Part shown: positions 61,910 through 64,000 of the stretch, in pieces
How positions within the stretch are numbered: position 1 is the first letter of the stretch
Layout: every line of letters starts with the position of its first letter
Assembly (NCBI GenBank): GCA_014873095.1
Contig: CP050848.1
Span: 186,001 to 250,000 of the forward strand
Direction of reading: 5' to 3'
Length of the DNA: 64,000 nt
DNA from: Planctomycetales bacterium ZRK34
Lineage (GTDB): Bacteria > Planctomycetota > Phycisphaerae > Phycisphaerales > Zrk34
Made by a program: the position numbers and the translations under genes
Notes under the pieces: generated by a model
Told to the model about the DNA's origin: nothing
Seen by the model: only the letters and a program-made list of their open reading frames with translations
Databases searched by the model: none

Positions 61910-62620
61910 ATGATGCGCCGACATGGTTTCACACTCATCGAACTGCTGGTCGTGGTCAGCATCATCGCATTGCTGATCGCGATACTGTTGCCGTCGCTTG
62001 ATCGGGCCCGGGAGTCGGCGCGGCGTGTTCAGTGCGGCAGCCATCTGCGACAACTCGGCGCGATGTGCGTCGTGTATTCCATTGATCATCACGGACAGCT
62101 CCCGCCGGCGTACCGATCCGGTTCAGCGTTCACAACGTACTGGCTGCGCAACAACGCCGACAGCCATGTCAATCTCGGCGTGTTCATCGAGTCGCCATAC
62201 ACGATAGCGCCGGAACTGTTTTACTGCCCGAGTCAGCAGATCGAAGACCGCTCCGTGCTGCGGTTGAACGGGCCGAACAATCCATGGAGCGGCCCCACGC
62301 TGCGCAGCTCGTTTCCCACCCGCATGCTGATCAAAGACGGCGTGCCCATGACCAACAACAAATACATTGATTGGAAACTGGCCGACTACGAAACGCGCGT
62401 GATCTACAGCGATTTCGTCGGCGTCGACGGATACACCGGCGGCGGTGTGATCGACGGCATGATCATTGCCCCGCATCAGCGCGAAGGTTTCAACCGCCTG
62501 TTCGGCGACGGCTCGGTGCGCTGGTCCGGCTACGGCCCGCTGACTTCACTGATCAACGATACCGCGGCGACCGCGCTGCAGCAGGTGGCCTTCTACGAAG
62601 AAATGGACCGCCTGCCGTGA
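61910..62620 (+). CDS. Type II/IV pseudopilin-like protein, cassette B
   Basis: A 236-residue protein with leader 'MMRRHG' and a processed N-terminus '[20 protein letters not shown]', the prepilin cleavage and methylation helix. The following '[20 protein letters not shown]' matches the cassette A counterpart. The end carries '[16 protein letters not shown]', a near H-x9-DG motif (ten residues between H and DG here). It lies 49 bp after the PEP-CTERM gene with a hairpin between. It may form a minor pilus or export pseudopilus; this is family inference only. Confidence 0.87.
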   Translation: MMRRHGFTLIELLVVVSIIALLIAILLPSLDRARESARRVQCGSHLRQLGAMCVVYSIDHHGQLPPAYRSGSAFTTYWLRNNADSHVNLGVFIESPYTIAPELFYCPSQQIEDRSVLRLNGPNNPWSGPTLRSSFPTRMLIKDGVPMTNNKYIDWKLADYETRVIYSDFVGVDGYTGGGVIDGMIIAPHQREGFNRLFGDGSVRWSGYGPLTSLINDTAATALQQVAFYEEMDRLP

Positions 62621-62671
62621 CCATGCCCGCATGTGCCTTCCCGCTGTTCCTCCCAAATGGTTTATGATGTC

Positions 62672-64000
62672 ATGATGATGCGACAAGCCCTGTTGACGTT
62701 TGCTGTGATGTTGGTGTTCACCCCCTGTCTCACCGCCGCTGAACCCGTGCAGTACCCCACGCAGGCCGACGGCGTGCTGCCGACCGACACCGGCTTCCGC
62801 GGCATCTGGTATTTCATCAAGCAGCGCGGCGGCGGACCGTACAAGTACAAATACTCCGGCGGACTCGGCACCTACACCCAGCAACTCTCCCCCATCGCCG
62901 TCTACGCCCCCGCCGTCAACAAAACCTTTTTCGTTTACGGTGGACGCTACCCCGATCGCAACGTCCTCCTGCACGAAATCAGCTACTACGACCACGCCAC
63001 CGGCAAACTCGCCCGCCCGCGCATCCTCCTCGACAAGCGCACCAACGATGCCCATGACAATCCCGTGCTCAGTATCGACAAGGAAGGCTACATCTGGGTC
63101 TTCTCCAATGCCCACGGCCGCCAGCGCCCCGCCTACATCCATCGCTCGAAAAAACCCTACGACATCACCGCTTTCGAGCATGTGTTGACCACCAATTTCT
63201 CCTACGCCCAGCCGTGGTATCTCGACAAGTTCGGCTTTGTCTTTCTGCACACCCGCTACAACAAGCACAACCATCGCCAGCTCTACGTCTCCACGAGCCC
63301 CGACGGTCGCAAGTGGTCGGACCCCACCCAACTCGCCGCCACGGCCAACGGTCACTACCAGACGTCCAACCCGTTCGGCGATCGTGTCGGCACCATCTTC
63401 AACTACCACCCGTCGCGCGGCAACGACTGGCGCACCAATCTCTACTATCTTCAATCATCCGACGGCGGCAAAACCTGGCAGAACGTCACCGGCCAGACCG
63501 TCGACCTGCCGCTGACAAAACCCGACAACCCCGCCCTCATCGCAGAGTACGATTCAAAGAACCTCAACGTCTACCTCAAAGACATCAATTACACACCCGA
63601 CGGCCGGCCCGTCGCAATGTTTCTGACCAGCAAGGGTCACGCTTCGGGCCCGGAGAACGACCCGCGCATTTTGAAGATCACCGCGTGGAACGGTCACGAC
63701 TGGGTCGAGCGTGAAGTCACCCGCGCCGCCGACAACAACTACGACTTCGCCTCGCTCTACATCGAGTCTGAAACCCACTGGCGGATCATTGCTTCGATCG
63801 GTCCCGCGCCGCAGGCTTACCACACCGGCGGTGAAATCATCATGTACACCTCCGATGACGCCGGCGTCACCTGGTCCGCCCGACCGCTGACGCAGCATTC
63901 GAAGTACAACCAGAACTACCCCCGCCGCCCACTGAATGCCGCGCCCGGGTTTTACGCCATGTGGGCCGACGGCGACGGCAGCAAACCCTCCGACTCCCAC
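62672..64000 (+). CDS. BNR_4-like exported carbohydrate-associated protein, 3' end outside window
   Basis: The frame runs from three consecutive ATG codons (62672, 62675, 62678) to the right edge without a stop, so the protein is truncated at 443 residues. A signal peptide ends near 'CLTAAEP'. The sequence is a propeller with Asp-box repeats ('TSPDGRKWSDP', 'SSDGGKTWQNV', 'TSDDAGVTWSA') and segments such as 'DTGFRGIWYFIKQRGGG' and 'DNPVLSIDKEGYIWVFSNAH'. These match BNR_4-type proteins found with polysaccharide-degrading enzymes of planctomycetes. It starts 51 bp after the pseudopilin gene of cassette B, so it may be a fifth operon member and hint at the cassette's substrate. Confidence 0.8.
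   Translation, partial: MMMRQALLTFAVMLVFTPCLTAAEPVQYPTQADGVLPTDTGFRGIWYFIKQRGGGPYKYKYSGGLGTYTQQLSPIAVYAPAVNKTFFVYGGRYPDRNVLLHEISYYDHATGKLARPRILLDKRTNDAHDNPVLSIDKEGYIWVFSNAHGRQRPAYIHRSKKPYDITAFEHVLTTNFSYAQPWYLDKFGFVFLHTRYNKHNHRQLYVSTSPDGRKWSDPTQLAATANGHYQTSNPFGDRVGTIFNYHPSRGNDWRTNLYYLQSSDGGKTWQNVTGQTVDLPLTKPDNPALIAEYDSKNLNVYLKDINYTPDGRPVAMFLTSKGHASGPENDPRILKITAWNGHDWVEREVTRAADNNYDFASLYIESETHWRIIASIGPAPQAYHTGGEIIMYTSDDAGVTWSARPLTQHSKYNQNYPRRPLNAAPGFYAMWADGDGSKPSDSH

Overview
The window is 64 kb of GC-rich bacterial chromosome that looks like a planctomycete, most likely class Phycisphaerae. The reasons are: several secreted proteins ending in PEP-CTERM-type anchors (including the 'ALPAGLALL' variant), pseudopilin-like genes with an H-x9-DG-type tail, sigma factors of the Rhodopirellula/Verrucomicrobium type, a giant PVC-type dehydrogenase/HEAT/cytochrome c fusion, and many quinoprotein-like beta-propellers. 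The assignment rests on gene content; no rRNA is present.

Layout. 1-6100: the 3' part of the PVC cytochrome fusion, a PEP-CTERM protein and a GH30-like glycosidase. 6260-13619: a tRNA-Val and housekeeping genes (ABC ATPase, algH, xylulokinase, lipoprotein, phosphomannomutase/phosphoglucomutase, DinG-type helicase). 14056-24908: secreted proteins, a DUF488 protein, a membrane P-loop ATPase, a LolA-like protein beside a TPR metallopeptidase, and another PEP-CTERM protein, with dispersed palindromic repeats in the gaps. 25155-36436: a carbohydrate block with a PfkB kinase, a sialidase-like protein, a beta-helix lipoprotein, four PQQ-type propeller paralogues arranged around one divergent promoter region, a Tat-exported sugar isomerase-like protein and a methyltransferase. 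36617-42014: an ABC-F protein, a 1-kb non-coding convergent gap with strongly polarised base composition, an ICMT-like methyltransferase, CmoA and a DUF6807 lipoprotein.

42205-49409 reads as one transcription unit: outer-membrane porin, lipoprotein, two nearly duplicated FecR-domain proteins and a CHASE2-type adenylate cyclase. 53143-59000 holds comF, arfB, a TetR regulator, a YqaA-type membrane protein and the copA-copB copper pair.

The most interesting content is a four-gene cassette present twice, once on each strand: ECF sigma factor, FecR-like membrane anti-sigma/sensor, PEP-CTERM protein, pseudopilin-like protein (cassette A, 52905 down to 49529; cassette B, 59190 up to 62620). Start and stop codons overlap at the sigma/FecR junction in both. 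A 29-nt hairpin of similar sequence sits between the PEP-CTERM and pseudopilin genes in both. In cassette A the extracytoplasmic C-terminal domain of the FecR-like regulator is a close paralogue of the secreted PEP-CTERM protein encoded next to it. This suggests a cell-surface signalling module in which the regulator carries a copy of the structure it controls. Cassette B runs on into a BNR-type carbohydrate-associated protein that is cut by the window end.
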